64,000 nucleotides of DNA, taken from assembly GCA_942491935.1 (NCBI GenBank), contig CALOCZ010000064.1, positions 186,001-250,000 on the forward strand, read 5' to 3'. Each line of letters starts with the position of its first letter. The stretch's first letter is position 1. Made by a program: the position numbers and the translations under genes. Below are positions 62,767-64,000 of the stretch, piece after piece. Origin of the DNA: JAGTVG01 sp942491935. GTDB lineage: Bacteria; Bacteroidota; Bacteroidia; Cytophagales; Cyclobacteriaceae. Below the pieces are notes generated by a model. The model had not been told where the DNA came from and did not search any database. It was given only the letters and a program-made list of their open reading frames with translations.

Positions 62767-64000
62767 TTAATTTTTAATTAAATAAAGACCGGATCCATGC
62801 GCTTCAACCACCGGTTTAAATTCCTTAGAAAAAGTACCCAGATCTTTTCGATTCCATAGATCCCGGATGGCAACTTCCCCTCGAATCCAAGACCTTCCAG
62901 ATTCACCAGGATCTTAGAATCAGGAATATCACCTATGTTGAATACAGCAAGGTATTTGTATGTTGAGCCGGGGACATCTGCCACCCAGGCAATGTGGTCA
63001 TTTTTTCGAAAAAGCTGACGGTTGTTGGTGCTGTTCTGATTGACCTCCAGAACTTCCTCGTTAGTGAGCAATCTCAGTTCTACAGGCCGCATCATCATCA
63101 GGTCCCCTCCATACATCATAGGTGATCTGCCGATAGCCCATAAACTCATCAAGGTATACTTCTCAACATTCGTGAAATTGGACCTGCGTTCTGTACCATG
63201 TCCAGGTCCGCGACGGTTGAGCAACCCGATGGGTATCATATCCGCATCCGGCCAATGACCCGGTCCTATATGATCTTCCCAGTCATGAAGCAGTTTAAAC
63301 TGTTCTTTCAATTCATCCCAATCATCCCAGAAATCAGCTGATATCCGCCACAGGTTAGCATTTTGCGCAACATGCTTAGCTTGCTCTCCGGGAGTTTCAT
63401 CACCCGGTGACAGGCTGAGTACAATCGGACGGCCGGATTGATCAATAGCCTTGCGACCCCTTCAATCTCCTCTTTATGGTATGGTGTTGAAATATCATCC
63501 ACCTTTACATAATCTACTCCCCATTCAGCATACAAATCATACAATGAATTATAATACTCCTGGGCACCTGGTTTTGACATATCCAGACCATACATAAGAT
63601 TCAACCAACCACAGGTACTGTTGGTATTGGCGATCTGGTCAGCAGTGTAATTCGTCCCCTTTACCGGCATTTTCCTGGCTACGACTCCTCGAGGTATTCC
63701 TCTCATAACATGAATGCCGAATTTTAAACCCAAGACTAATGGATGTATTCACCAATCTCTTTAAAACCCTTACCCTTTTTTTCAGGAGGGGAACCGGTCC
63801 ACTGCAGGAAGCAATCGCCCGTATTGATCCATTGGCAAGGAAGGTTCGAATTCAGAAGTCTGAGGTGGGTTGTTCAAGCGCGCCTACATATGGGTAATAC
63901 CAGCAGTAATCTATAACGATATATTCCCATCCCACTCTTTTCAAATGGGCCGACATCATATCTGCATTTCCCCTCACTTCCATTTCATTCACTGCAGCAC
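62767..64000 (-). pseudogene. GH27-like alpha-galactosidase, several frameshifts, 5' end outside window
   Basis: Working from the window end on the minus strand, the repaired sequence shows MSAHLKRVGWEYIVIDYCW, LGLKFGIHVMRGIPRG, DYVKVDDIS with the nucleophile Asp, NLWRISADFWDDW with the acid/base region, and GHWPDADMIPIG and SPMMYGG of the barrel. The C-terminal domain, RDLWNRKDLGTFSKEF, ends with a TAA at 62767-62769. Indels are needed near 62877-62880 (a CCCC run), 63449, 63740, 63780 and 63870, with stops between. It is longer at the N-terminus than the GH27 at 9952. This is the second GH27 of the window, and the density of damage equals that at the other end. Confidence 0.75.

Overview
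The window reads as an AT-rich (roughly 60% AT) chromosomal stretch of a Bacteroidota bacterium, probably a free-living polysaccharide degrader of the Marinilabiliales/Prolixibacteraceae type. The pointers are many lipoproteins with a Bacteroidota-style signal peptide ending in Cys, AT-rich spacers without strong Shine-Dalgarno sites, and families common there (DUF4091, DUF4832, ceramidase-like proteins, GH27/36/28/20/31). Taxon is inference. I found no rRNA, tRNA, CRISPR array, transposase, integrase or phage gene.

Layout. 1-3.46 kb (+): relics of a compact catabolic operon (SDR, mandelate-racemase/enolase, a SnoaL/NTF2-RidA fusion, creatininase), with frameshifts and internal stops. 3.6-18.4 kb (-): uroporphyrinogen-decarboxylase-like genes (one relic, one intact, one frameshifted), two exported carbon-nitrogen hydrolases, two DUF4091 proteins, a GH27 and a GH36-like alpha-galactosidase, and a DUF4874/DUF4832 protein. 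18.6-23.7 kb (+): secreted esterase, DegT aminotransferase, Na+/solute symporter and a 53-residue membrane partner. 23.8-33.0 kb (mainly -): an amino-sugar-like block with two PIG-L deacetylases, a PfkB kinase, two NagB-like proteins with altered catalytic residues, a ceramidase-like lipoprotein, a Gfo/Idh/MocA dehydrogenase and a second DegT aminotransferase. 33.2-41.1 kb (-): broken GH20, ornithine-cyclodeaminase-like protein, class I aminotransferase, decayed DUF4091, APC permease. 41.2-45.1 kb: two ceramidase-like genes flanking the only recognisable regulator (AraC, +). 45.1-64 kb (all -): putative deacetylase-like lipoprotein, HGSNAT-like acyltransferase, a fragment of a uroD-like gene, a GH28-esterase fusion, frameshifted esterase and GH31, DUF4874/4832, SMP-30 lactonase, DUF2271-FGE fusion, MOSC protein, a fourth ceramidase-like gene and a broken GH27 running off the end.

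How they may work together (inference): exported hydrolases strip alpha-galactose, galacturonate-like and amino-sugar residues and ester groups from a complex glycan or glycoconjugate. Ceramidase-like, PIG-L and nitrilase-superfamily enzymes remove N-acyl groups. SSS and APC carriers import the products, and kinase, NagB-like, DegT and Gfo/Idh enzymes process them. No SusC/SusD pair is present, so this is not a canonical PUL.

Caution: about ten genes carry single-base frameshifts, several in homopolymers, and damage is densest at both ends of the window. Either the assembly has indel errors or the island is decaying. Raw reads would be needed to decide.
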